From positions 124,001 through 188,000 of the forward strand of contig JARCOQ010000099.1 in NCBI GenBank assembly GCA_029207755.1: 64,000 bases of DNA. Reading direction: 5' to 3'. This stretch comes from Chamaea fasciata. Its lineage: Eukaryota > Chordata > Aves > Passeriformes > Sylviidae. The translations under genes and the position numbers were made by a program. Below the pieces are notes generated by a model. That model was not told the DNA's origin. It was given only the letters and a program-made list of their open reading frames with translations, and ran no database searches. Below, one piece after another: positions 37,054 to 50,041 of the stretch (its first letter is position 1; each line of letters begins with the position of its first letter).

Positions 37054-38390
37054 ATCAGTCACCTTGGCAGCTGACTTTACTTTCCTCATGAAACAGGCCA
37101 TCATTTGTTCCTAACTCCTTCTGCTGGGCACCTGGCCTCGGCCACCTACAATCCCGAACGAAATAGGATTTCTTCCAGATGCAAGGTGCCACAAACTGGA
37201 AGCCTGGCTTCCCATGGAGGGCCAAAGGCCTCCTACAAACTGACATCAGGCACCTGGGGAGCTGACTTTACTTACCCCTGGAAACAGGCCATCATTTTTG
37301 CTCAACTCCCTCTGCCTGGGCACCAGGCCTTGGCCCCCTGCAATCCCGAACGGAACACGAGTTCTTCCAGATGCAAGCTGCCACAAGCTGGAAACGTGGC
37401 TTCACTTGGAGGGCCAAAGGCCTCCTACAAACTGACATCAGGCACGTGGGCAGCTGACTTTACTTACCCCTGGAAACAGGCCATCCTTTGTGCCCAACTC
37501 CCTCTGCCGGGCACCTGGCCGCGGCCACCTACAATCCCGAACGGAACAGGATTTCTCCCCGATGCAAGCTGCCACTAGCTGGAAGCCTGGCTTCCCATGG
37601 AGTACCAAAGGCCTCCTACAAACTGACATCAGGCACTTGGGCAGCTGACTTTACTTTCCTCATGAAACAGGCCATCATTTGTGCCTACCTCCCTCTACTG
37701 GGAACCTGGCCTCGGCCACCTACAATCCCGAACGGAACAGGATTTCTTCCAGATGCAAGCTGCCACAAACTGGAAGCCTGGCTTCCCTTGGAGGGCCAAA
37801 GGCCTCCTACAAACTGACATCAGGCACCTGGGCAGCTGACTTTACTTACCCCTGGAAACAGCCCATCCTTTGTGTTCAACTCCCTCAGCCAGGCACCCAG
37901 CTCCACCACCTACAATCCCGAACGGAACAGGATTTCTTCCAGATGCAAGCTGCCACACGCTGGAAACGTGGCTTCATTTGGAGAGCCAAAGGCCTCCTAC
38001 AAACTGACATCAGGCACTTGGGCAGCTGACTTTACTTACCCCTGGAAACAGGCCATCATTTGTGCCCAACTCCGTCTGCCGGGCACCTGGCCTCGGCCAC
38101 CTACAATCCCGAACGAAACAGGATTTCTTCCAGATTCAAGCTGCCACAAACTGGAAGCCTGGCTTCCCATGCAGGGCCAAAGGCCTCCTACAAACTGACA
38201 TCAGGCACCTGGGGAGCTGACTTTACTTACCCCTGGAAACAGGCCATCATTTGTGCTCAACTCCCTCTGCCGGGCACCAGGCCTTGGCCCCCTGCAATCC
38301 CAAACGGAACACGAGTTCTTCCAGATGCAAGCTGCCACAAGCTGGAAACGTGGCTTCACTTGGAGGGCCAAAGGCCTCCTACAAACTGAC

Positions 38391-39918
38391 ATCAGGCACG
38401 TGGGCAGCTGACTTTACTTACCCCTGGAAACAGGCCATCCTTTGTGCCGAACTCCCTCTGCCGGGCACCTGGCCGCGGCCACCTACAATCCCGAACGGAA
38501 CAGGATTTCTTCCCGATGCAAGCTGCCACTAGCTGGAAGCCTGGCTTCCCATGGAGGACCAAAGGCCTCCTACAAACTGACATCAGGCACTTGGGCAGCT
38601 GACTTTACTTTCCTCATGAAACAGGCCATCAATTGTGCCTACCTCCCTCTGCTGGGAACCTGGCCTCGGCCACCTACAATCCCGAACGGAACAGGATTTC
38701 TTCCAGATGCAAGCTGCCACAAACTGGAAGCCTGGCTTCCCTTGGAGGGCCAAAGGCCTCCTACAAACTGACATCAGGCACCTGGGCAGCTGACTTTACT
38801 TACCCCTGGAAACAGCCCATCCTTTGTGTTCAACTCCCTCAGCCAGGCACCCAGCTCCGACCACCTACAATCCCGAACGGAACAGGATTTCTTCCAGATG
38901 CAAGCTGCCACAAGCTGGAAACGTGGCTTCATTTGGAGGGCCAAAGGCCTCCTACAAACTGACATCAGGCACTTGGGCAGCTGACTTTACTTACCCCTGG
39001 AAACAGGACATCCTTTGTGCCCAACTCCCTCAGCCGGGCACCCTGCTCCGGCCACCTACAATCCCGAACGGAACAGGATTTCTTCCCGATGCAAGCTGCC
39101 ACTAGCTGGAAGCCTGGCTTCCCATGGAGGACCAAAGGCCTCCTACAAACTGACATCAGGCACTTGGGCAGCTGACTTTACTTTCCTCATGAAACAGGCC
39201 ATCATTTGTGCCTACCTCCCTCTGCTGGGAACCTGGCCTCGGCCACCTACAATCCTGAACGGAACAGGATTTCTTCCAGATGCAAGCTGCCACAAACTGG
39301 AAGCCTGGCTTCCCTTGGAGGGCCAAAGGCCTCCTACAAACTGACATCAGGCACCTGGGCAGCTGACTTTATTTACCCCTGGAAACAGGCCATCCTTTGT
39401 GCCCAACTCCCTCTGCCGGGCACCAGGCCTCGCCCACTTACAATCTTGAACGGAACAGGATTTCTTCCAGATGCAAGCTGCCACAAGCAGGAAGCCTGGC
39501 TTCCCATGGAGGGCCAAAGGCCTCCTACAAACTGACATCAGGCACCTGGGCAGATGACTTTACTTTCCTCATGAAACAGGCCATCATTTGTGCCCAACTC
39601 CCTCTGCCGGGCACCTGGCCTCGGCCACCTACAATCCCGAACGGAACAGGATTTCTTCCAGATACAAGCTGCCACAAACTTGAAGCCTGGCTTCCCTTGG
39701 AGGGCCAAAGGACTCCTACAAACTGACATCAGGCGCGTGGGCAGCAGACTTTACTTACCCCTGGAAACAGGACATCCTTTGTGCCCAACTCCCTCTGCCG
39801 GGCACCTGGCCGCGGCCACCTACAATCCCGAACGGAACAGGATTTCTTCCAGATGCAAGCTGCCACTAGCTGGAAGCCTGGCTTCCCATGGAGGACCAAA
39901 GGCCTCCTACAAACTGAC
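38391..39918 (+). repeat. 8-monomer higher-order repeat in X3
   Basis: A-B-C-D-B-E-F-G, matching 5550-7077 at offset 32841 with unchanged length. Its A monomer has a private GTGCCGAAC near 38449 in place of GTGCCCAAC. Confidence 0.85.
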
Positions 39919-42018
39919 ATCAGGCACCTGGGCAGCTGACTTTACTTACCCCTGGAAACAGCCCATCCTTTGTGCCCAACTCCCCTGACGGGCCCACAGC
40001 TTTGGCCACCTAGAATCCCGAACGGAACAGGATTTCTTCCCGATGCAAGCTGCCACTTGCTGGAAGCCTGGCTTCCCATGGAGGACCAAAGGCCTCCTAC
40101 AAACTGATATCAGGCACTTGGGCAGCTGACTTTACTTTCCTCATGAAACAGGCCATCATTTGTGCCCAACTCCCTCTGCTGGGAACCTGGCCTCGGCCAC
40201 CTACAATCCCGAAGGGAACAGAATTTCTTCCAGATGCAAGCTGCCTTGAACATAAAGACTAGCTTCCCTTGGAGGGCCAAAGGCCTCCTACAAACTGACA
40301 TCAGGCACCTGGGCAGCTGACTTTACTTACCCCTGGAAACAGCCCATCCTTTGTGTTCAACTCCCTCTGCCAGGCACCCAGCTCCGACCACCTACAATCC
40401 CGAACGGAACAGGATTTCTTCCAGATGCAAGCTGCCACAAGCTGGAAACGTGGCTTCACTTGGAGGGCCAAAGGCCTCCTACAAACTGACATCAGGCACT
40501 TGGGCAGCTGACTTTACTTACCCCTGGAAACAGGACATCCTTTGTGCCCAACTCCCTCAGCCGGGCACCCTGCTCCGGCCACCTACAATCCCGAACGGAA
40601 CAGGATTTCTTCCAGATGCAAGCTGCCTTAAACAGGAAGACTAGCTTCCATTGGAGGGCCAAAGGCCTCCTACAAACTGACATCAGGCACCTGGGCAGCT
40701 GACTTTATTTACCCCTGGAAACAGGCCATCCTTTGTGCCCAACTCCCTCTGCCGGGCACCAGGCCTCGCCCACCTACAATCTTGAACGGAACAGGATTTC
40801 TTCCAGATGCAAGCTGCCACAAGCAGGAAGCCTGGCTTCCCATGGAGGGCCAAAGGCCTCCTACATACTGACATCAGGAACCTGGGCAGCTGACTTTACT
40901 TTCCTCATGAAACAGGCCATCATTTGTGCCCAACTCCGTCTGCCGGGCACCTGGCCTCGGCCACCTACAATCCCGAACGGAACAGGATTTCTTCCAGATA
41001 CAAGCTGCCACAAACTTGAAGCCTGGCTTCCCTTGGAGGGCCAAAGGACTCCTACAAACTGACATCAGGCACGTGGGCAGCAGACTTTACTTACCCCTGG
41101 AAACAGGACATCCTTTGTGCCCAACTCCCTCTGCCGGGCACCTGGCCGCGGCCACCTACAATCCCGAACGGAACAGGATTTCTTCCCGATGCAAGCTGCC
41201 ACTAGCTGGAAGCCTGGCTTCCCATGGAGGACCAAAGGCCTCCTACAAACTGACATCAGGCACTTGGGCAGCTGACTTTACTTACCCCTGGAAACAGCCC
41301 ATCCTTTGTGTTCAACTCCCTCAGCCAGGCACCCAGCTCCGACCACCTACAATCCCGAACGGAACAGGATTTCTTCCAGATGCAAGCTGCCACAAGCTGG
41401 AAACGTGGCTTCACTTGGAGGGCCAAAGGCCTCCTACAAACTGACATCAGGCACTTGGGCAGCTGACTTTACTTACCCCTGGAAACAGGACATCCTTTGT
41501 GCCCAACTCCCTCTGCCGGGCACCAGGCCTCGTCCACCTACAATCCCGAACGGAACAGGATTTCTTCCAGATGCAAGCTGCCTTAAACAGGAAGACTATC
41601 TTCCCTTGGAGGGCCAAAGACCTCCTACAAACTGACATCAGGCACCTGGGCAGCTGACTTTATTTACCCCTGGAAACAGGCCATCCTTTGTGCCCAACTC
41701 CCTCTGCCGGGCACCAGGACTCGCCCACCTACAATCTTGAACGGAACAGGATTTCTTCCAGATGCAAGCTGCCACAAGCAGGAAGCCTGGCTTCCCATGG
41801 AGGGCCAAAGGCCTCCTACAAACTGACATCAGGCACCTGGGCAGCTGACTTTACTTACCCCTGGAAACAGGACATCCTTTGTGCCCAACACCCTCTGCCG
41901 GGCACCAGACCTCGGCCACCTACAATCCCGAACGGAACAGGCTTTCTTCCAGATGCATGCTGCCACAAGCTGGAAGAGTGGCTTTCCATGGAAAACCAAA
42001 GGCCTCCTACAAACTGAC

Positions 42019-43355
42019 ATCAGGCACTTGGGCAGCTGACTTTACTTTCCTCATGAAACAGGCCATCATTTGTGCCTACCTCCCTCTGCTGGGAACCTGG
42101 CCTCGGCCACCTACAATCCCGAACGGAACAGGATTTCTTCCAGATGCAAGCTGCCACAAACTGGAAGCCTGGCTTCCCTTGGAGGGCCAAAGGCCTCCTA
42201 CAAACTGACATCAGGCACCTGGGCAGCTGACTTTACTTACCCCTGGAAACAGCCCATCCTTTGTGTTCAACTCCATCAGCCAGGCACCTAGCTCCGACCA
42301 CCTACAATCCCGAACGGAACAGGATTTCTTCCAGATGCAAGCTGCCACAAGCTGGAAACGTGGCTTCATTTGGAGGGCCAAAGGCCTCCTACAAACTGAC
42401 ATCAGGCACTTGGGCAGCTGACTTTACTTACCCCTGGAAACAGGCCATCCTTTGTGCCCAACTCCCTCAGCCGGGCACCCTGCTCCGGCCACCTACAATC
42501 CCGAACGGAACAGGATTTCTTCCCGATGCAAGCTGCCACTAGCTGGAAGCCTGGCTTCCCATGGAGGACCAAAGGCCTCCTACAAACTGACATCAGGCAC
42601 TTGGGCAGCTGACTTTACTTTCCTCATGAAACAGGCCATCATTTGTGCCTACCTCCCTCTGCTGGGAACCTGGCCTTGGCCACCTACAATCCCGAACGGA
42701 ACAGGATTTCTTCCAGATGCAAGCTGCCACAAACTGGAAGCCTGGCTTCCCTTGGAGGGCCAAAGGACTCCTACAAACTGACATCAGGCACCTGGGCAGC
42801 TGACTTTATTTACCCCTGGAAACAGGCCATCCTTTGTGCCCAACTCCCTCTGCCGGACACCAGGCCTCGCCCACCTACAATCTTGAACGGAACAGGATTT
42901 CTTCCAGATGCAAGCTGCCACAAGCAGGAAGCCTGGCTTCCCATGGAGGGCCAAAGGCCTCCTACAAACTGACATCAGGCACCTGGGCAGATGACTTTAC
43001 TTTCCTCATGAAACAGGCCATCATTTGTGCCCAACTCCCTCTGCCGGGCACCTGGCCTCGGCCACCTACAATCCCGAACGGAACAGGATTTCTTCCAGAT
43101 ACAAGCTGCCACAAACTTGAAGCCTGGCTTCCCTTGGAGGGCCAAAGGACTCCTACAAACTGACATCAGGCACGTGGGCAGCAGACTTTACTTACCCCTG
43201 GAAACAGGACATCCTTTGTGCCCAACTCCCTCTGCCGGGCACCTGGCCGCGGCCACCTGCAATCCCGAACGGAACAGGATTTCTTCCAGATGCAAGCTGC
43301 CACTAGCTGGAAGCCTGGCTTCCCATGGAGGACCAAAGGCCTCCTACAAACTGAC
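42019..43355 (+). repeat. 7-monomer higher-order repeat in X3
   Basis: B-C-D-B-E-F-G, matching 9178-10514 and 27319-28655, including the CTCCATCAGCC change and the T at 42677 shared with X2. Confidence 0.82.
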
Positions 43356-45647
43356 ATCAGGCACGTGGGCAGCTGACTTTACTTACCCCTGGAAACAGGC
43401 CATCCTTTGTGCCCAACTCCCTCTGCCGGGCACCTGGCCGCGGCCACCTACAATCCCGAACGGAACAGGATTTCTTCCAGATGCAAGCTGCCACTAGCTG
43501 GAAGCCTGGCTTCCCATGGAGGACCAAAGGCCTCCTACAAACTGACATCAGGCACTTGGGCAGCTGACTTTACTTTCCTCATGAAACAGGCCATCATTTG
43601 TGCCTACCTCCCTCTGCTGGGAACCTGGCCTCGGCCACCTATAATCCCGAACGGAACAGGATTTCTTCCAGATGCAAGCTGCCACAAACTGGAAGCCTGG
43701 CTTCCCTTGGAGGGCCAAAGGCCTCCTACAAACTGACATCAGGCACCTGGGCAGCTGACTTTACTTACCCCTGGAAACAGCCCATCCTTTGTGTTCAACT
43801 CCATCAGCCAGGCACCCAGCTCCGACCACCTACAATCCCGAACGGAACAGGATTTCTTCCAGATGCAAGCTGCCACAAGCTGGAAACGTGGCTTCATTTG
43901 GAGGGCCAAAGGCCTCCTACAAACTGACATCAGGCACTTGGGCAGCTGACTTTACTTACCCCTGGAAACAGGACATCCTTTGTGCCCAATTCCCTCAGCC
44001 GGGCACCCTGCTCCGGCCACCTACAATCCCGAACGGAACAGGATTTCTTCCCGATGCAAGCTGCCACTAGCTGGAAGCCTGGCTTCCCATGGAGGACCAA
44101 AGGCCTCCTACAAACTGACATCAGGCACTTGGGCAGCTGACTTTACTTTCCTCATGAAACAGGCCATCATTTGTGCCTACCTCCCTCTGCTGGGAACCTG
44201 GCCTCGGCCACCTACAATCCCGAACGGAACAGGATTTCTTCCAGATGCAAGCTGCCACAAACTGGAAGCCTGGCTTCCCTTGGAGGGCCAAAGGACTCCT
44301 ACAAACTGACATCAGGCACCTGGGCAGCTGACTTTATTTACCCCTGGAAACAGGCCATCTTTTGTGCCCAACTCCCTCTGCCGGGCACCAGGCCTCGCCC
44401 ACCTACAATCTTGAACGGAACAGGATTTCTTCCAGATGCAAGCTGCCACAAGCAGGAAGCCTGGCTTCCCATGGAGGGCCAAAGGCCTCCTACAAACTGA
44501 CATCAGGCACCTGGGCAGATGACTTTACTTTCCTCATGAAACAGGCCATCATTTGTGCCCAACTCCCTCTGCCGGGCACCTGGCCTCGGCCACCTACAAT
44601 CCCGAACGGAACAGGATTTCTTCCAGATACAAGCTGCCACAAACTTGAAGCCTGGCTTCCCTTGGAGGGCCAAAGGACTCCTACAAACTGACATCAGGCA
44701 CGTGGGCAGCTGACTTTACTTACCCCTGGAAACAGGACATCCTTTGTGCCCAACTCCCTCAGCCGGGCACCCTGCTCCGGCCACCTACAATCCCGAACGG
44801 AACAGGATTTCTTCCCGATGCAAGCTGCCACTAGCTGGAAGCCTGGCTTCCCATGGAGGACCAAAGGCCTCCTACAAACTGACATCAGGCACTTGGGCAG
44901 CTGACTTTACTTTCCTCATGAAACAGGCCATCATTTGTGCCTACCTCCCTCTGCTGGGAACCTGGCCTCGGCCACCTACAATCCCGAACGGAACAGGATT
45001 TCTTCCAGATGCAAGCTGCCACAAACTGGAAGCCTGGCTTCCCTTGGAGGGCCAAAGGACTCCTACAAACTGACATCAGGCACCTGGGCAGCTGACTTTA
45101 TTTACCCCTGGAAACAGGCCATCCTTTGTGCCCAACTCCCTCTGCCGGGAACCAGGCCTCGCCCACCTACAATCTTGAACGGAACAGGATTTCTTCCAGA
45201 TGCAAGCTGCCACAAGCAGGAAGCCTGGCTTCCCATGGAGGGCCAAAGGCCTCCTACAAACTGACATCAGGCACCTGGGCAGATGACTTTACTTTCCTCA
45301 TGAAACAGGCCATCATTTGTGCCCAACTCCCTCTGCCGGGCACCTGGCCTCGGCCACCTACAATCCCGAACGGAACAGGATTTCTTCCAGATACAAGCTG
45401 CCACAAACTTGAAGCCTGGCTTCCCTTGGAGGGCCAAAGGACTCCTACAAACTGACATCAGGCACGTGGGCAGCAGACTTTACTTACCCCTGGAAACAGG
45501 ACATCCTTTGTGCCCAACTCCCTCTGCCGGGCACCTGGCCTCGGCCACCTACAATCCCGAACGGAACAGGATTTCTTCCAGATGCAAGCTGCCACTAGCT
45601 GGAAGCCTGGCTTCCCATGGAGGACCAAAGGCCTCCTACAAACTGAC
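43356..45647 (+). repeat. Higher-order repeat with D-B-E-F duplication in X3
   Basis: A-B-C-D-B-E-F, D-B-E-F, G, matching 10515-12813 but without the 7-bp duplication, so the 4-mer duplication predates the X1/X3 split. The second E monomer has CCGGGAACC near 45146 instead of CCGGGCACC. Confidence 0.82.
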
Positions 45648-48322
45648 ATCAGGCACCTGGGCAGCTGACTTTACTTACCCCTGGAAACAGCCCATCCTTT
45701 GTGCCCAACTCCCCTGACGGGCCCACAGCTTTGGCCACCTAGAATCCCGAACGGAACAGGATTTCTTCCCGATGCAAGCTGCCACTGGCTGGAAGCCTGG
45801 CTTCCCATGGAGGACCAAAGGCCTCCTACAAACTGATATCAGGCACTTGGGCAGCTGACTTTACTTTCCTCATGAAACAGGCCATCATTTGTGCCCAACT
45901 CCCTCTGCTGGGAACCTGGCCTCGGCCACCTACAATCCCGAACGGAACAGAATTTCTTCCAGATGCAAGCTGCCTTGAACATAAAGACTAGCTTCCCTTG
46001 GAGGGCCAAAGGCCTCCTACAAACTGACATCAGGCACCTGGGCAGCTGACTTTACTTACCCCTGGAAACAGGACATCCTTTGTGTTCAACTCCCTCAGCC
46101 AGGCACCCAGCTCCGACCACCTACAATCTCGAACGGAACAGGATTTCTTCCAGATGCGAGCTGCCACAAGCTGGAAACGTGGCTTCACTTGTAGGGCCAA
46201 AGGCCTCCTACAAACTGACATCAGGCACTTGGGCATCTGACTTTATTTACCCCTGGAAACAGGCCATCCTTTGTGCCCAACTCCTTCTGCCGGGCACCAG
46301 GACTCGCCCACCTACAATCTTGAACGGAACAGGATTTCTTCCAGATGCAAGCTGCCACAAGCAGGAAGCCTGGCTTCCCATGGAGGGCCAAAGGCCTCCT
46401 ACAAACTGACATCAGGCACCTGGGCAGCTGACTTTAATTACCCCTGGAAACAGGACATCTCCTTTTGTGCCCAACACCCTCTGCCGGGCACCAGGCCTCG
46501 GCCACCTACAATCCCGAACGGAACAGGCTTTCTTCCAGATGCATGCTGCCACAAGCTGGAAGCGTGGCTTTCCATGGAGGACCAAAGGCCTCCTACAAAC
46601 TGACATCAGGCACCTGGGGAGCTGACTTTACTTTCCTCATGAAACAGGCCATCATTTGTGCCCAACTCCCTCTGCTGGGCACCTGGCCTCGGCCTCCTAC
46701 AATCCCGAACGAAACAGGATTTCTTCCAGATGCAAGCTGCCTTAAACAGGAAGACTAGCTTCCCTTAGAGGGCCAAAGGCCTCCTACAAACTGACATCAG
46801 GCACCTGGGCAGCTGACTTTATTTACCCCTGGAAACAGGCCATCCTTTGTGCCCAACTCCTTCTGCTGGGCACCAGGACTCGCCCACCTACAATCTTGAA
46901 CGGAACAGGAGTTCTTCCAGATGCAAGCTGCCACAAGCAGGAAGCCTGGCTTCCCATGGAGGGCCAAAGGCCTCCTACAAACTGACATCAGGCACCTGGG
47001 CAGCTGACTTTACTTACCCCTGGAAACAGCCCATCCTTTGTGTCCAACTCCCTCCGCCGGGCACCCAGCTCCGGACTCCTACAATCCCGAACAAAACAGG
47101 ATTTCTTCCAGATGCAAGCTGCCACAAGCAGGAAGCCTGGCTTCCCATGGAGGGCCAAAAGCCTCCTACAAACTGACATCAGGCACCTGGGCAGCTGACT
47201 TTACTTACCCCTGGAAACAGCCCATCCTTTGTGCCCAACTCCCCTGTCAGGCCCACAGCTTTGGCCACCTACAATCCCGAACGGAACAGGAGATCTTCCA
47301 GATGCAAGCTGCCACAAGCTGGAAACCTGGCTTCCCATGGAGGGCCAAAGGCCTCCTACAAACTGACATCAGGCACCTGGGCAGCTGACTTTACTTACCC
47401 GCTGGAAACAGGACATCCTTTGTGTCCAACTCCCTCAGCCAGGCACCCAGCTCCGGCCACCTACAATCCTGAACGAAACAGGATTTCTTCCAGATGCAAA
47501 CTGCCACAAGCAGGAAGCCTGGCTTCCCATGGAGGGCCAAAGGCCTCCTACAAACTGACATCAGGCACCTGGGCAGCTGACTTTACTTACCCCTGGAAAC
47601 AGCCCATCCTTTGTGTTCAACTCCCTCAGCCAGGCACCCAGCTCCGACCACCTACAATCCCGAACGGAACAGGATTTCTTCCAGATGCAAGCTGCCACAA
47701 GCTGGAAACGTGGCTTCACTTGGAGGGCCAAAGGCCTCCTACAAACTGACATCAGGCACTTGGGCAGCTGACTTTACTTACCCTGGAAACAGGACATCCT
47801 TTGTGCCCAACTCCCTCAGCCGGGCACCCTGCTCCGGCCACCTACAATCCCGAACGGAACAGGATTTCTTCCAGATGCAAGCTGCCTTAAACAGGAAGAC
47901 TAGCTTCCATTGGAGGGCCAAAGGCCTCCTACAAACTGACATCAGGCACCTGGGCAGCTGACTTTATTTACCCCTGGAAACAGGCCATCCTTTGTGCCCA
48001 ACTCCCTCTGCCGGGCACCAGGCCTCGCCCACCTACAATCTTGAACGGAACAGGATTTCTTCCAGATGCAAGCTGCCACAAGCAGGAAGCCTGGCTTCCC
48101 ATGGAGGGCCAAAGGCCTCCTACATACTGACATCAGGCACCTGGGCAGCTGACTTTACTTTCCTCATGAAACAGGCCATCATTTGTGCCCAACTCCGTCT
48201 GCCGGGCACCTGGCCTCGGCCACCTACAATCCCGAACGGAACAGGATTTCTTCCAGATGCAAGCTGCCACAAGCTGGAAACGTGGCTTCACTTGTAGGGC
48301 CAAAGGCCTCCTACAAACTGAC
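45032..48322 (+). repeat. Module Y, copy 3 (Y3)
   Basis: Matches Y1 at offset 32834-32837. It differs in length by +3 bases at 46459-46464 (GACATCTCCTTTTG against GACATCCTTTG) and -1 base at 47781-47783 (TTACCCTGG against ATACCCCTGG), as well as lacking the 7-bp duplication. It contains the same E, F, G, J, I, C, E, K, L, E', M, J', N, C, D', E, F' order. Confidence 0.87.
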
Positions 48323-50041
48323 ATCAGGCACTTGGGCAGCTGACTTTACTTACCCCTGGAAACAGGCCATCCTTTGTGCCCAACTCCTTCTGCCGGGCAC
48401 CAGGACTCGCCCACCTACAATCTTGAACGGAACAGGATTTCTTCCAGATGCAAGCTGCCACAAGCAGGAAGCCTGGCTTCCCATGGAGGGCCAAAGGCCT
48501 CCTACAAACTGACATCAGGCACCTGGGCAGCTGACTTTAATTACCCCTGGAAACAGGACATCCTTTGTGCCCAACACCCTCTGCCGGGCACCAGGCCTCG
48601 GCCACCTACAATCCCGAACGGAACAGGATTTCTTCCAGATGCATGCTGCCACAAGCTGGAAGCGTGGCTTTCCATGGAGCACCAAAGGCCTCCTACAAAC
48701 TGACATCAGGCACCTGGGGAGCTGACTTTACTTTCCTCATGAAACAGGCCATCATTTGTGCCCAACTCCCTCTGCTGGGCACCTGGCCTCGGCCTCCTAC
48801 AATCCCGAACGAAACAGGATTTCTTCCAGATGCAAGCTGCCTTAAACAGGAAGACTAGCTTCCCTTAGAGGGCCAAAGGCCTCCTACAAACTGACATCAG
48901 GCACCTGGGCAGCTGACTTTATTTACCCCTGGAAACAGGCCATCCTTTGTGCCCAACTCCTTCTGCTGGGCACCAGGACTCGCCCACCTACAATCTTGAA
49001 CGGAACAGGAGTTCTTCCAGATGCAAGCTGCCACAAGCAGGAAGCCTGGCTTCCCATGGAGGGCCAAAGGCCTCCTACAAACTGACATCAGGCACCTGGG
49101 CAGCTGACTTTACTTACCCCTGGAAACAGCCCATCCTTTGTGTCCAACTCCCTCCGCCGGGCACCCAGCTCCGGACTCCTACAATCCCGAACAAAACAGG
49201 ATTTCTTCCAGATGCAAGCTGCCACAAGCAGGAAGCCTGGCTTCCCATGGAGGGCCAAAGGCCTCCTACAAACTGACATCAGGCACCTGGGCAGATGACT
49301 TTACTTACCCCTGGAAACAGCCCATCCTTTGTGCCCAACTCCCCTGTCAGGCCCACAGCTTTGGCCACCTACAATCCCGAACGGAACAGGAGATCTTCCA
49401 GATGCAAGCTGCCACAAGCTGGAAACCTGGCTTCCCATGGAGGGCCAAAGGCCTCCTACAAACTGACATCAGGCACCTGGGCAGCTGACTTTACTTACCC
49501 GCTGGAAACAGGACATCCTTTGTGTCCAAGTCCATCAGCCAGGCACCCAGCTCCGGCCACCTACAATCCTGAACGGAACAGGATTTCTTCCAGATGCAAA
49601 CTGCCACAAGCAGGAAGCCTGGCTTCCCATGGAGGGCCAAAGGCCTCCTACAAACTGACATCAGGCACCTGCGCAGCTGACTTTATTTACCCCTGGAAAC
49701 AGGCCATCCTTTGTGCCCAACTCCCTCTGCCGGGCACCAGGCCTCGCCCACCTACAATCTTGAACGGAACAGGATTTCTTCCAGATGCAAGCTGCCACAA
49801 GCAGGAAGCCTGGCTTCCCATGGAGGGCCAAAGGCCTCCTACATACTGACATCAGGCACCTGGGCAGCTGACTTTACTTTCCTCATGAAACAGGCCATCA
49901 TTTGTGCCCAACTCCCTCTGCCGGGCACCTGGCCTCGGCCACCTACAATCCCGAACGGAACAGGATTTCTTCCAGATACAAGCTGCCACAAACTTGAAGC
50001 CTGGCTTCCCTTGGAGGGCCAAATGACTCCTACAAACTGAA
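48323..50041 (+). repeat. 9-monomer insertion between Y3 and Z3
   Basis: These 1,719 bp (exactly 9 x 191) are present here and absent at the equivalent point in copy 1 (15486/15487). The left part (E, K, L, E', M, J') repeats 46221-47390, about 2,100 bp upstream, and 13387-14550. The right part (J', N, E, F) repeats W1 at about 21250-21973 (offset 28069). The switch happens somewhere in the J'/N monomers common to both sources. It therefore looks like a patchwork made from two modules. Confidence 0.87.

Larger units (their letters stand above)
37054..45031 (+). repeat. Module X, copy 3 (X3)
   Basis: Begins with the same two junction monomers as X2 (37054-37436) and then, unlike X2, contains the five extra monomers (37437-38390) also found at 4596-5549. 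From 38390 on it follows X1 at offset 32841 and X2 at about 14700. It shares G at 40214, T at 42677, A at 43479 and T at 43990 with X2 against X1. It continues into Y3 as X1 does into Y1. It is thus sister to X2 by point variants but like X1 in layout. Confidence 0.9.

Noticed and set aside
49295..49849. Open reading frames up to about 184 codons on the + strand, with many of 93-172 codons elsewhere
   Set aside because: They begin at arbitrary points in the repeat and often use non-ATG starts. They cross monomers only because 191 leaves a remainder of 2 on division by 3. The same peptide fragments appear in several frames. No domain, no codon bias and no regulatory context are visible.
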